Positions 19,864 to 29,288 of a stretch of 64,000 nt of DNA are shown here, piece by piece. Every line of letters begins with the position of its first letter. The stretch's first letter is position 1. Location: contig CALDSU010000002.1 in assembly GCA_937924525.1 (NCBI GenBank), positions 247,069-311,068 on the forward strand. The letters are read 5' to 3'. The translations under genes were made by a program, and so were the position numbers. Under the pieces are notes generated by a model. That model made no database searches. It saw only the letters and a program-made list of their open reading frames with translations, and was not told the DNA's origin. The DNA comes from an uncultured Bryobacteraceae bacterium. GTDB lineage: Bacteria; Acidobacteriota; Terriglobia; Bryobacterales; Bryobacteraceae.

Positions 19864-21096
19864 CTACGCCGGATCCCGCAGGGCCACCGCGCCCAGCCGC
19901 GGCGAACCGAGGTGAATCAGTGCGATGCCGGCGAGGTAGACCAGGCCGGCGACGAAAAACACCGGGGCGTACGACCCGGTCCACTCGAGCACGAGTCCCG
20001 TGGAGGAGGACGCCACCATCCCGCCCAGCGAACCCGCCAGTCCGCATAAGCCGACCATGGTGCCGACCGCGCGGCCCGGATAGACATCGGAAAGAATCGT
20101 GAAGATGTTGGCGGCCCATCCCTGATGGCCGGCGGTGGCCATGCCCAGCAGGGCCACGGCGACCCAAACCTGAGACACCCAGCCGAGCGCGCAGACCGGC
20201 AGGATGCAGGCGATGCAGACGAGAATCGCCGTTTTGCGCGCACGGTTCGGCGACCACCCGCGGCCCAGCAGCCAGGACGACAGCCACCCGCCGCCCACGC
20301 TGCCCACGTCCGCAATCAGGTAGATGACGACCAGCGGCAGACTGGCGCCTTCCAGCGTCAGGCCAAATTTGGCGTGCAGGAACTTGGGAACCCAGTACAG
20401 GTAAATCCACCACGCCGGGTCCGTGAGGAACCGCGCGAGGGCGAAGCCCCAGGTCTCGCGACGCTTGAGCAGTTCCCGCCATCCCGGGCCGCGGGCCGCC
20501 GCTTCCGGCTCGCTCTGGATCCACTGCCGTTCCGCCGCGGAGACACGTGGATGTGATTCCGGAAGGCCGTACCAGCGCCGCCAGACGGCCACCCAGACAA
20601 AGCCCAGAGCTCCCGTCAGAATAAAGGCCCACCGCCACCCGAGCTTCACCGCGATCGAGGGCACCGTCAGCGGGCCCAGAATCGCGCCGACATTGGAGCC
20701 CGCGTTGAAGATCCCGGTCGCCAGCGCGCGCTCGCGCTTGGGAAACCATTCGGCCACCGTCTTGACCGCGGCGGGGAAATTGCCGGCCTCCCCGAGGCCC
20801 AGGGCGAAACGGGCCAGTCCGAAGTGGAACGCCGAGCGCGCCGCGCCGTGGACCATCGCCGCCACGCTCCAGGCGGTCACCGCTACGGCGTAGCCGAGGC
20901 GCGTCCCAAAGCGGTCAATGGCCCGTCCCGCCAGCAGCAAACCTATGGCGTAGGCGCACTGAAAGGCGGTGACGATAAATCCGTAGTCGGATTCGCTCCA
21001 GCCGATCTCTTGCTCGAGCACCGGGGCCAGGATGCCGAGCACCTGCCGGTCCACGTAGTTAAGCGTCGTGGCGAAGAACAGGAGGGCGCAAATCAC
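19864..21096 (-). CDS. MFS transporter, anion:cation symporter (hexuronate/ExuT-like) type
   Basis: At least 410 residues with 12 predicted helices. The N-terminal sequence NYVDRQVLGILAPVLEQEIGWSES and RFALGLGEAGNFPAAVKTVAEWFPKRERALATG are hallmark sequences of the ACS subfamily (ExuT, GarP, GudP). It should import a hexuronate or aldonate with protons through the inner membrane. The next gene upstream on the same strand is mannonate dehydratase, ending 31 bases before the GTG used here, so uptake of glucuronate, galacturonate or mannonate is a natural inference. The basic RFRW just before the first helix suggests translation may begin further upstream, overlapping uxuA, but no ATG, GTG or TTG in that stretch is convincing. 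Confidence 0.9.
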   Translation of the reverse strand: MICALLFFATTLNYVDRQVLGILAPVLEQEIGWSESDYGFIVTAFQCAYAIGLLLAGRAIDRFGTRLGYAVAVTAWSVAAMVHGAARSAFHFGLARFALGLGEAGNFPAAVKTVAEWFPKRERALATGIFNAGSNVGAILGPLTVPSIAVKLGWRWAFILTGALGFVWVAVWRRWYGLPESHPRVSAAERQWIQSEPEAAARGPGWRELLKRRETWGFALARFLTDPAWWIYLYWVPKFLHAKFGLTLEGASLPLVVIYLIADVGSVGGGWLSSWLLGRGWSPNRARKTAILVCIACILPVCALGWVSQVWVAVALLGMATAGHQGWAANIFTILSDVYPGRAVGTMVGLCGLAGSLGGMVASSSTGLVLEWTGSYAPVFFVAGLVYLAGIALIHLGSPRLGAVALRDPA

Positions 21097-21127
21097 CCAC
21101 CGGAACCGCGTGGGCCGGGCCGGCGGC

Positions 21128-22195
21128 TCAGTCGCGGGCGATGGCAGAAAGCACCCCCTTGAGGTAGCCGAGCGCGAACGCCATGCCCGCGTGCCAGGGC
21201 GCGCCGCAGGTCATCTGCGGGGTGTGATCGGGGACGAAGACGCCGTCGTACCCGTTTCGCTGGTAGATGCGCAGAGCGCGCACCATGTCGACGTCGCCCT
21301 CATCGATAAAAACCTCATAGTAGCGGGGAACCTTGCCCTTCACGTTGCGCAGGTGCACGTAGGCGATCGCGTGCTGGCGCGTGTAGCGATCGATCGCTTC
21401 GTAAACGTCTCCCTCGGTCATTTCGGCGATGGTGCCCTGGCAGAACTCGAGCGCGTTGGCGCGGCTCGGATAAAGATCCAGCAGCCGCTGGTAGAGATGG
21501 GGTTGGTTGACCAGGCGCGCGGCGCCTCGCAGCGCCGGCACCGGCGGATCGTCTGGATGCGCGGCCAGGCGGACGCCGGCCTCCTCGGCGACGGGCACCA
21601 CTTCCCGCAGGAAGGCCCCCACGCGCTCCCAGAGTTGTTCGGTCGTCACCGGCTCGCGAGTTCCCGGCGGCGCATCCGGGTCGTAGGTGACGTTCCAGAC
21701 TTCACCCAGCCGAAGCGGCGTTTCGCGCGGACCATCCGGTCCCAGGAAGGCCACCGTTTCCGCCCCGCCGCGCGCGAACGGGCCGGTGACGTGCCCCCAC
21801 ACGCCCGCCACGCTGAAGTTATAGCCGATCACCGGGATGCCAGCCCGGCCCACGTTCCGGATGATGGTCTTGATCTGCTCGTACTGCTCATTGCGGCGCG
21901 GGCCGTCGAGCAGGATGTCATACCAATGGGACGGGTCGAAGTTCTCAATGGCGGCCAACTCCAGTCCCTCGGCGTTGACCGCGCGTTTGAGGTCCGCCAA
22001 CTCTTCGTAGTCCCAAAGACGGCCCCGGTTGTCGATCACACCCCAGTTGCGTTCCCCGTCTGTCGACGGTATCGAGGGGCCGTGTGGGAAGTAGTCCACC
22101 CAGTGCGCCACCAGGTGCGTCGCGCCCGCCTGGCGTGCGAAGCGAAAGTTGTCGCGGGTCAGCATGTGGCGGTAGAGTCCCAAGCCAAGTTTCAA
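21128..22195 (-). CDS. uxuA: Mannonate dehydratase
   Basis: 355 residues of the UxuA TIM-barrel family, close to the usual length of about 350-395. Family sequences include HWVDYFPHG, the metal-site region IPVIGYNFSVAGVWGH, LAAHPDDPPVP and IAYVHLRNVKGK. It converts D-mannonate to 2-keto-3-deoxy-D-gluconate in glucuronate breakdown, in the cytoplasm. The start is TTG 22195 with a perfect GAGGAGG seven bases upstream, so low initiation efficiency at TTG is offset by a strong ribosome site. It precedes the hexuronate-type carrier and probably forms a two-gene operon with it. The rest of the pathway (UxaC, UxuB, KdgK) is not in the window. Confidence 0.95.
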   Translation of the reverse strand: MKLGLGLYRHMLTRDNFRFARQAGATHLVAHWVDYFPHGPSIPSTDGERNWGVIDNRGRLWDYEELADLKRAVNAEGLELAAIENFDPSHWYDILLDGPRRNEQYEQIKTIIRNVGRAGIPVIGYNFSVAGVWGHVTGPFARGGAETVAFLGPDGPRETPLRLGEVWNVTYDPDAPPGTREPVTTEQLWERVGAFLREVVPVAEEAGVRLAAHPDDPPVPALRGAARLVNQPHLYQRLLDLYPSRANALEFCQGTIAEMTEGDVYEAIDRYTRQHAIAYVHLRNVKGKVPRYYEVFIDEGDVDMVRALRIYQRNGYDGVFVPDHTPQMTCGAPWHAGMAFALGYLKGVLSAIARD

Positions 22196-22308
22196 AGGAA
22201 AGCCTCCTCTTGCATTAGAGCGGAATTCGGCGCGAGTGACGAGGGGCGGCCCGGGCCCGAAACGACACGCCGTCGGGGAGCCGCCCGCAGGCTTTCAAAG
22301 GGGGCGCT

Positions 22309-23673
22309 TCACGAGAAGAGTTCGTGCACCGGTCCGTACAGATCGCGGTCGGAGAACGGCACGTATTCAAAGCCCCGGCCGAGCGGGTCATCGCGGCGGA
22401 TCGTGGTCCAGTCGATGCCTAGCGCCGAATAGATTGTAGCCTCCAGGTCCTCGGCGAAAATGTCGCGGTCGCGGCTCCAGCCGGGCGAGACGGTGAGGCG
22501 CCCGAGTTCGTCGGTGGCGCCGATGGCCCGCCCGCCGCGCACGCCGCCGCCGGCGAACAGGGCGGCCTGCTGCGGAAAGTGGTCGCGGCCGGCGGCGGCG
22601 TTCAGCGGACCGACGGTACGGCCAAATTCGCCCAGCGCCACGATCAGCGTCTGGTCGAACAGCCCGAGTCGCTTCAGGTCTTGGATCAGGGCGGCCAGTC
22701 CATTGTCGAAGGTCCGGCACAGCGCTTGCAGTTGCGCATTCGCCGCGTAAATGTTCTGGTGGTGGTCCCACCCGCCCAGGTTCACTTGAATGAAACGGGT
22801 TCCCAGATCGGCCTGGAGCAGGTTCCGGGCGACCAGACAGGCGTTGCCGAACGCCGTGTTGCCGTAGCGCTGGCGTTCGTCGTTGTTCAGCAGGAAGATG
22901 CTGTCGATCGCGCTGTTGTACATCATCTGGCGGGCGCGGGCATGCCAGGACGACATCTCGGCGGCGCCCGGCCCGAATGCGTGGGACGCGCGCATCTCCG
23001 CGTCCATCTCCTCGAGCAGGCTCAGCCGGGAATCAAAACGGGCCTGGCCGTCGCGGTGCTGCGTATTTGGTAGCGCGCCTCCCGCGGTCACCTGGAACGG
23101 GGCGTGCACGGGAGGCAAGTAGCCCGCGCCGTTGGCAGGCGTGCCGTTGAGCGCGACGAACGCGGGCAATGGAGCGCCGGGATCCGTTCTCTCGATCGAG
23201 ACCACGCTGCCGATATGGGGGCTGATCTTGGAGAGCGCGCTGGTCGGGTTGCGCCCGATCTGCACCCAGGTTTGCATCAGGTCATGCACGACCGCGCGGG
23301 CGCGGATGGAGCGCACCAGCGCCAGGTCCGGCATTTGCTCGGCCAGATTCGGCATCAAGCCTTGCGGGAACCGGATGTCGCCGTAACTGGTGGGATTGAA
23401 CGTCCGCGGGGTCCACGCGCCTTCCTTCAGGTCGAACGTATCGACGTGACTGGGCGCGCCCCCCAGGAGGATGAAGATGCAGTTGCGCGCGCTCGCCCGG
23501 GGCGTCGCCGCCGCCCGCCCCACGGTTTCCAGCGGACGCCCCGGCAGCAGAAAATAGCCCCCCACCAGGCTCGACAGATGCCGGAAGAACATCCGGCGGC
23601 CCAGCAGCGGCTTCGCCCAGAACGGCTGGGCGGGCAACCCGAACCCGCGAAAGCCAAATCGATTCTTCGTCAC
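22309..23673 (-). CDS. DUF1501 domain protein, Tat-type leader
   Basis: 454 residues. A twin-arginine motif (GRRMFFRHLS) precedes a hydrophobic segment, so the protein should be exported folded. The rest is the DUF1501 domain, a sulfatase/phosphatase-like fold (IFILLGGAPSHVDTFDLK, VNLGGWDHHQNIY, IVALGEFGRTVGPLNAAAGRDHFP). DUF1501 genes in Planctomycetes, Verrucomicrobia and Acidobacteria are almost always paired with a DUF1549/DUF1553 gene, as here (13-base gap). No enzyme activity has been proved that I know of. The ATG start has no clear ribosome site beyond weak GGAG-like bases. Confidence 0.92.
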   Translation of the reverse strand: MTKNRFGFRGFGLPAQPFWAKPLLGRRMFFRHLSSLVGGYFLLPGRPLETVGRAAATPRASARNCIFILLGGAPSHVDTFDLKEGAWTPRTFNPTSYGDIRFPQGLMPNLAEQMPDLALVRSIRARAVVHDLMQTWVQIGRNPTSALSKISPHIGSVVSIERTDPGAPLPAFVALNGTPANGAGYLPPVHAPFQVTAGGALPNTQHRDGQARFDSRLSLLEEMDAEMRASHAFGPGAAEMSSWHARARQMMYNSAIDSIFLLNNDERQRYGNTAFGNACLVARNLLQADLGTRFIQVNLGGWDHHQNIYAANAQLQALCRTFDNGLAALIQDLKRLGLFDQTLIVALGEFGRTVGPLNAAAGRDHFPQQAALFAGGGVRGGRAIGATDELGRLTVSPGWSRDRDIFAEDLEATIYSALGIDWTTIRRDDPLGRGFEYVPFSDRDLYGPVHELFS

Positions 23674-23685
23674 ACGCTGCTCCTG

Positions 23686-25632
23686 TCAATAACTGAAGAG
23701 AAACTCGATCTTGTTCACGCAAACCCAAGCCAAATCCTCCACCGCGGCGTTCCGCTGCGCGGCGGACGTGGCCTTTGCCAGGTGCGCGGCGCCGGAGGCC
23801 AGCTCGGCGCGGGAAGGCGCGCGGGAAAGGAACGCCAGGTACAGTTGCCCCACCGCCTCCTCGGGCGACGCGATCGCCGCGATCCGCCGCAGGACGGGCG
23901 AAGCGGCGACCCGCAGGCGGTTGAGCACGAAAAGATCGTTCATCAGGGCCAACTGCTGCTGAATGGAGCCGTCCTGCCGCCGTGCGGAATTGTCGCGATT
24001 GCCGCGGAAGAACGTGTTCATGAACGTGACCGCGTTGCCGGGATTCCCGCGCGGTTCGTTGGGTTCCGGAAGCTGCATGGCCCACGCCACCGGGTTGGGA
24101 AACCCGTTGACCGTATAGGACGCCGGCACGCCGGTCGCCTGCACGATGGCGTCGTGAACCTCTTCTCCCTCCAGCCGGCGCGCCAGGTGGCGGGCAAACA
24201 GCGGCGTCAACGCCGGCGACCACTCCGCGTCATAGCGCGAACTGAGCTGATAGGCGGAACTCTCCACCAGCAGGCGGAGGAAAGGCTTGAGCTGGAAGTT
24301 GACATCGCGGAGATACTGCGCCAGTTGTTCGAGCAGCTCCGGATGAGTCGCCTGGAGATCCCATTCGCCGGAGGGCGGCTGGGACGGATCGAGCCGCGCC
24401 GGATCCAGCGCGTCCACCGGTTCCACCAACCCCAGGTTGAACACCGCTTTCCACAACCGGTTGGCGAGATTGCGGGCAAACATCGGGTCTTGCACCATCC
24501 GTTCGGCAAATTCCTCGCGCCAGAAGGGAGTACGCGGGCCGATACCCGTGCCGCGATATTCGGGCGTCAGTTCGCGGGAGTTGCCGATGGCAGTTCGATT
24601 CGGACGGTTGCCAAAAGTGGTGTTCAGGCCGTAGGCGCCGGTCACCCGGTCATCGACGTCAAAGCTGTTGTAATAGAACATTCCCTGGCAGGACTGGGTA
24701 GCCTCGCACAAACCCGCTCGCTGGCTCCGCACCGCGATCCGCTGCCGCGAAAAAAACGCCGCGGTTTGCATCGCTTCCAGCCGCGTGACCGACTTGCCCC
24801 ACAGACTTACCTCTTCCAGGTGCCCGCGGCCGTTGTGGCACAACAGGCAGTCGTAATACGCCAAGCCGAGGAAAGTGGACGCCGCGTTGGCGAAGGCCGT
24901 GTCGTACTGGTCCTGAATCGGCCCCATGGGCGTAATCGAGGCCACGATGAAATTGACCGCAGCGCTCGCGTCGTCAAAGTTGTTCCCGCGCGCCGTGAGG
25001 GCGTCGTAAGCCACATCGCGCAGGGACTGATCCCGCTCGACGGCGGCGTACAGGTAGCGGTAGAACGCATTCCGGCCGTTGGGCTGGCGGTTTACGTTGG
25101 TGGAGGCGGCCGTGTTCTTCAGCCACTCGCCCATCCACATGGTCCACTTGTCGACATATTCGGGAGTTGAGAAAAGTTCCTCGATCAGCCGGTTGCGCTT
25201 GTCCGGCGAGGCGTCGCGCAGAAAGTTCCGGACCGCTTCCGGCGTGGGAAGCCGTCCGGTCAAATCCAGATGGATCCGGCGGACGAACTCCTCGTCGGTG
25301 GACAGCGGCGCCGCCGGAATGCCCTCCTGGGCGAGGCGGCCGAAGATCTCTGGGTCCACAAAGTTGCGCACCGGCAAAGACGCCGCCGCCACGGTCTGCC
25401 GGGGCGCTTCCTTCCAGCCGGCGTGCAGCATTTGCGTGCGCCGGAAAATTTCGCGGTACACTCCCTGTTCCGGTCGCAGGAACTGCGCCGGATTAGCCTG
25501 GAAGCTGCAATCCGCGGCTCCAACTTGTTTGAGTTCAGATGCGATCCCCAGGGCGAACGCCATCGCACCCAGCAGGACGGCGCCGGTCCCCGCCAGCGGC
25601 CATCGGTAGCGTCTCTTGCGATTCCGCTTCAC
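23686..25632 (-). CDS. DUF1549/DUF1553 domain protein with CxxCH motif
   Basis: 648 residues from GTG 25632 (TTG 25638 is an alternative; GGGAGG is just upstream of both). An Arg/Lys-rich start and one hydrophobic helix (TGAVLLGAMAFALGIA) give a membrane anchor or signal. A DUF1549 domain follows (HLDLTGRLPTPEAVRNFLRD), then YYDCLLCHNGRGHL with a CxxCH that could bind haem c, as in many relatives, and a DUF1553 domain (RNLANRLWKAVFNLGLVEPVD ... LLVESSAYQLSSRY). It sits directly upstream of its usual DUF1501 partner in one operon. The frame is open further upstream to 26118, but that part overlaps the DUF885 gene and is not coding. Confidence 0.9.
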   Translation of the reverse strand: MKRNRKRRYRWPLAGTGAVLLGAMAFALGIASELKQVGAADCSFQANPAQFLRPEQGVYREIFRRTQMLHAGWKEAPRQTVAAASLPVRNFVDPEIFGRLAQEGIPAAPLSTDEEFVRRIHLDLTGRLPTPEAVRNFLRDASPDKRNRLIEELFSTPEYVDKWTMWMGEWLKNTAASTNVNRQPNGRNAFYRYLYAAVERDQSLRDVAYDALTARGNNFDDASAAVNFIVASITPMGPIQDQYDTAFANAASTFLGLAYYDCLLCHNGRGHLEEVSLWGKSVTRLEAMQTAAFFSRQRIAVRSQRAGLCEATQSCQGMFYYNSFDVDDRVTGAYGLNTTFGNRPNRTAIGNSRELTPEYRGTGIGPRTPFWREEFAERMVQDPMFARNLANRLWKAVFNLGLVEPVDALDPARLDPSQPPSGEWDLQATHPELLEQLAQYLRDVNFQLKPFLRLLVESSAYQLSSRYDAEWSPALTPLFARHLARRLEGEEVHDAIVQATGVPASYTVNGFPNPVAWAMQLPEPNEPRGNPGNAVTFMNTFFRGNRDNSARRQDGSIQQQLALMNDLFVLNRLRVAASPVLRRIAAIASPEEAVGQLYLAFLSRAPSRAELASGAAHLAKATSAAQRNAAVEDLAWVCVNKIEFLFSY

Positions 25633-25715
25633 GCTCAAGAGCCCTCCCCGTGAAATACTCCTACCATAACTCGCGAACGGCGTAAAAGTTGCTGCTGAAG
25701 CCAGAACTTGCACGG

Positions 25716-27467
25716 TCAGCGCGGCATCAGCAATGTTTCGAGCAAAGCCATGGGGACCGCGCCCTGCGAGAGCGCCTGCCGGTGGAATTCCGCCAGTTGG
25801 AACTTCGGCCCCTGCGCGCGCTGGTATCGTTCCCGGAGCGCCCGCCAGGCGCGCCATCCCACCAGATAGGTCGGCAGTTGACAAGAAGAGAGCTTGGCGC
25901 GCTGGAGTTTGGCCACTGCTTCCTCCCGCTCCTGAAACGTTTCCTCCATCATCAGCCGGAGCGCTTGTTCGTCGCTCATCTCCCGCGTGTGCAAACGGAT
26001 ATCCAGGATGGCGTTGGCCAGCACGCGGAGTTCTTCCTTGAGGAAGGTCAAGCGCAGTTCCGGCGCGTTGCCGAGGTAGCCCTCGTCCAGCAGCACCTCC
26101 GTGATGTATTGCGCCCAACCTTCAATATAGGGTCCGTCCCCGTACACGGATCGCACCAGCCGCCGCGAGAAGGGCTGCACGTCGTTGGCGTACTCGAATT
26201 GGACGTAATGGCCGGGCATCGCTTCGTGAATGGTGAGCAGCTTCAGCTTATAGTAGTTGTATTCGCGCAGCTTGGAATCGATGCGGGCCCGGGGCCAGTC
26301 CGGCGGGATCGGCGTCAGCCAGTAGAAGGCGCCCAGTTGGGGCTCCAGGGCGGGCGCCGGGTTGAAGCCGCCCACGGCGTAGATTCCCCGCATGAACGCG
26401 GGCGTGTCGATGACTTTCAGGTTGTCGCGCGGCGGCAGGGGGAGGATGTTCTTGGCGCGAATGAACTCCCGGGCTTCGGCCAGGTCGCGCTCGGCGTCGG
26501 CTTTGTACCGTTCGGGTGTGGCGTGGCGTTCGGCAATACGGTCCAGGACGGCGCGGATGAGCTGCTTGCGGTCGGCGGGCGCCTGCCGGCCGGGAAACCA
26601 CTGCCGGTACAGCGGCGCGGACAACTCCGCCATCCGGGCGTGCACCGCCGCCAGGTCCTGTTCCGCTTCGGCGAGCACCACGGCCGGCGGGCGATCCGTC
26701 GCAAACACCAGGGCGAACTTCCGGCGGTAGTTCTCTTCGCCTAACCGCCAGGAGATGTCATTCCTGCCGGCCAGGTCCGTTTTCAGAAAGGTTTCAAAAG
26801 CGCGGGCCGCTTCCAGGGCCGCGCTGGCGGCGGCATCGTAATCCGCGCGCAAGCCGGGCGGAACTTGCCCGCGGATCTCCCGGCCGATCAAGGCGAGGTT
26901 CCCCTGGTTCTCCTCCATGGCTACCTGCGTCCAGATCGCGGGGGAGGTCTGGAGGTTGGCGCGTGCCTGTTCGAGGAGCCGCGGCAGGCGTTTGAGCCGC
27001 TCGATGATGTGCCGGAAGCGATCCGCCTCCGGGGCGTATTCCAAGGTGAGGGGCGTGAACAAGGCGTTGCCGGCGAGTTCCACGTACAGCGTGGGGTTGT
27101 GCCGCCAAGTCTGGAGGACGTCCAGTTCCAGAAGTCCCAGGGCAACCTGATTGGCGACGATTTCCCGGTCCGCGCGCTCCTGGGGAGACAGCCCGGCGGC
27201 GGGCAGGCGCGCGAGGCGGTCGCGGAAGCGCAGCAGAAAGGCGCGGCTTGCTTCGATCCCGGCGGGCGAGTAGTCGTCCAGCAGTTCGTCCAGCGGCTGG
27301 CCGCCGTGTTGGTGATAGCCCGCGCTGGTGGCGCTCACCGGGGACTGCGCCAGCGCCCCGTAGACGAACTCTTCGCTCGCCTTCGCCACGGTATCGGCGG
27401 GAGGCGTGCGGTCGCCGCACCCCGCCAGCAGGGCGACGGCCGCCCCGGTCCACCATCGCTTCCACAT
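25716..27467 (-). CDS. DUF885 family putative metallopeptidase, lipoprotein
   Basis: 583 residues from ATG 27467. The leader (KRWWTGAAVALLAGC) ends in a good lipobox, so Cys18 or so should carry lipid. The domain is DUF885, a mostly helical family with the zinc-protease-like motif HEAMPGHYVQFEYA (near residue 412) and the downstream acidic residues of a gluzincin-like site. Such proteins in soil bacteria are annotated as secreted peptidases, with little biochemical proof. I rejected the open upstream extension because the lipoprotein leader begins exactly at this ATG. It is divergent from metX with a 41-base gap. Confidence 0.88.
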   Translation of the reverse strand: MWKRWWTGAAVALLAGCGDRTPPADTVAKASEEFVYGALAQSPVSATSAGYHQHGGQPLDELLDDYSPAGIEASRAFLLRFRDRLARLPAAGLSPQERADREIVANQVALGLLELDVLQTWRHNPTLYVELAGNALFTPLTLEYAPEADRFRHIIERLKRLPRLLEQARANLQTSPAIWTQVAMEENQGNLALIGREIRGQVPPGLRADYDAAASAALEAARAFETFLKTDLAGRNDISWRLGEENYRRKFALVFATDRPPAVVLAEAEQDLAAVHARMAELSAPLYRQWFPGRQAPADRKQLIRAVLDRIAERHATPERYKADAERDLAEAREFIRAKNILPLPPRDNLKVIDTPAFMRGIYAVGGFNPAPALEPQLGAFYWLTPIPPDWPRARIDSKLREYNYYKLKLLTIHEAMPGHYVQFEYANDVQPFSRRLVRSVYGDGPYIEGWAQYITEVLLDEGYLGNAPELRLTFLKEELRVLANAILDIRLHTREMSDEQALRLMMEETFQEREEAVAKLQRAKLSSCQLPTYLVGWRAWRALRERYQRAQGPKFQLAEFHRQALSQGAVPMALLETLLMPR

Positions 27468-27508
27468 GGCGCCCAGTATACGGCGCTGTATGATGGCAGG
27501 AAAGAGCC

Positions 27509-28630
27509 GTGATCTTTCATCCTGAAACACACTACGTCCGATTCGCATCGCTCGCGCTCGACTGCGGAGCGGCGCTGGCGCCGGTCGACGTCGCTTACCA
27601 GGCTTACGGGCGTTTGAACGCGGCGCGCTCGAACGCGATTCTGATTTTGCACGCGTTCTCGGGCGACGCGCACGCCGCGGGCATCAACCCGCAAACCGGG
27701 AAGCCAGGCTGGTGGGACAGTATGATCGGGCCCGGGCGCGCCTTCGACACCGATCGATATTATGTGGTGTGTTCCAACGTGCTGGGCGGCTGCCGCGGCA
27801 CCACGGGGCCGTCGTCGATCAACCCCGCCACCGGCCAACCCTATGCCATGACGTTTCCCGTGATCACGATCGGCGACATGGTGCGCTTGCAGAAGATGCT
27901 GGTCGACCAGTTGGGAATTGAGAGGCTGCTGGCGGTAGCGGGCGGCTCGATGGGAGGCATGCAGGCGCTGCAGTGGGCCGTTTCGTATCCGGACCGGGTG
28001 GCCGGCGTGATCCCCATCGCGGCCACGGCGCGGCATTCGGCCCAGCAGATCGCGTTCAACGAGGTGGGCCGCCAGGCCATCATCGCCGATCCGGACTGGA
28101 ACGAAGGCAACTACTACGCCACGGACCGCAAGCCGGCCCGCGGCTTGGCCGTCGCCCGCATGGTGGGCCACATCACTTACATGAGCGACACATCCATGCG
28201 CGAGAAGTTTGGACGCCGCCTGCGGGCCAAAGAAAAGTACGGCTACGATTTCTCCGCCGAATTCGAGGTGGAGAGCTACCTCCGTTACCGCGGCAGCGAG
28301 TTCGTCAACCGCTTCGACGCCAATTCGTACCTGTACATCACCAAGGCCATGGATTACTTTGACCTGACCAACGGGAGCCACTCGCTGGCCGGAGTCTTCG
28401 CTCGGGTGCAGGCGCGCTTCCTGGTGCTGAGCTTCACCTCCGACTGGCTGTATCCGAGCTATCAATCCCAGGAGATCGTCCGCGCGCTGCGCAGCCGGAA
28501 TCTCGACGTCGCCTACTGCGAGCTTCCTTCCGCGTACGGTCACGACGCGTTTCTGGTGGAGGTGGAGGAACAGGCCGAGCTGGTCCGCGGTTTTCTGGCC
28601 CGCACCCTGCGGATGCAGGCGGCGGCATGA
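27509..28630 (+). CDS. metX: Homoserine O-acyltransferase (MetX)
   Basis: 373 residues, alpha/beta-hydrolase fold. The nucleophile is Ser147 (AGGSMGG), the oxyanion region is [12 protein letters not shown], and the acid and base lie at SDWLYP (near 312) and YGHDAF (near 348). It transfers an acetyl (or succinyl) group from the CoA ester to L-homoserine in methionine synthesis; acyl specificity cannot be told with certainty from sequence. The GTG start at 27509 has AGGAAAG five bases upstream. metW overlaps its stop (ATGA), the classic metXW arrangement. No SAM riboswitch was seen in the 41-base leader. Confidence 0.95.
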   Translation: MIFHPETHYVRFASLALDCGAALAPVDVAYQAYGRLNAARSNAILILHAFSGDAHAAGINPQTGKPGWWDSMIGPGRAFDTDRYYVVCSNVLGGCRGTTGPSSINPATGQPYAMTFPVITIGDMVRLQKMLVDQLGIERLLAVAGGSMGGMQALQWAVSYPDRVAGVIPIAATARHSAQQIAFNEVGRQAIIADPDWNEGNYYATDRKPARGLAVARMVGHITYMSDTSMREKFGRRLRAKEKYGYDFSAEFEVESYLRYRGSEFVNRFDANSYLYITKAMDYFDLTNGSHSLAGVFARVQARFLVLSFTSDWLYPSYQSQEIVRALRSRNLDVAYCELPSAYGHDAFLVEVEEQAELVRGFLARTLRMQAAA

Positions 28631-29271
28631 GCGCCGCCAGCGCGTTGGACCCGCCGCGCCCCCGCCGGCGGCATTCGGTGCGCGAAATCCTCGGCCGCTC
28701 CGACTACGCCATCATCAGCGAACTGATCGAGCCGAACTCCCGGGTGCTGGACCTCGGCTGCGGCGACGGCGCGCTGCTGGCCTGGCTGGCGGACCACAAA
28801 CGCGTGGACGCGCGCGGCGTCGAGATCGACGGCGAAAAGGTCAAACGGGCAATCGCGCAGGGCGTGTCCGTCTACCAGGGAGACATCAATGAAGCGCTGG
28901 CGGACTACCCCGACCAGTGTTTCGACTACATCATCCTGAGCCAGACGTTGCAGGAAACCCGCCAGCCGCTCCAAGTGCTGCGCGAGATGCTGCGCGTAGG
29001 CCGCCGGGCGGTGGTCGCCTTTCCGAACTTCGGACATTGGAGCGTGCGCCTCGCGATGCTGTTTTTTGGGCGCGCTCCCAAAACCCGGCTGTTTCCGTAC
29101 GAGTGGTACGACTCGCCGAACATCCACTTTTTGAGCATTGACGATTTCGAACTGCTGATCGCCCGGGAGCGTCTCGCGGTGGAGCGCGCGTACTTTCTGG
29201 CCGGGCGCCGCACGTTTCGCGTGTTGCCCAACCTGCTGGCGGAAGTGGCTGTCTATCTGCTTCGGCGGTGA
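28627..29271 (+). CDS. metW: Methionine biosynthesis protein MetW
   Basis: 214 residues of the MetW family, a class I methyltransferase-like fold. SAM-site motif I is [15 protein letters not shown], and the family sequence [16 protein letters not shown] is present, along with [13 protein letters not shown] and the [11 protein letters not shown] stretch. In proteobacteria MetW works together with MetX, stimulating its acyltransferase activity. Its ATG overlaps the metX stop by four bases, so the two are translationally coupled. An Arg/Pro-rich extension of about 15 residues precedes the usual start of the family. Confidence 0.95.
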   Translation: MSAASALDPPRPRRRHSVREILGRSDYAIISELIEPNSRVLDLGCGDGALLAWLADHKRVDARGVEIDGEKVKRAIAQGVSVYQGDINEALADYPDQCFDYIILSQTLQETRQPLQVLREMLRVGRRAVVAFPNFGHWSVRLAMLFFGRAPKTRLFPYEWYDSPNIHFLSIDDFELLIARERLAVERAYFLAGRRTFRVLPNLLAEVAVYLLRR

Positions 29272-29288
29272 CGCCGCGAAAGGCCCCG

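Noticed and set aside
23104..25170. 688-codon plus-strand frame across the DUF1501/DUF1549 genes
   Set aside because: Antisense to two recognised genes and spanning their boundary, with Arg/His-rich shadow composition.
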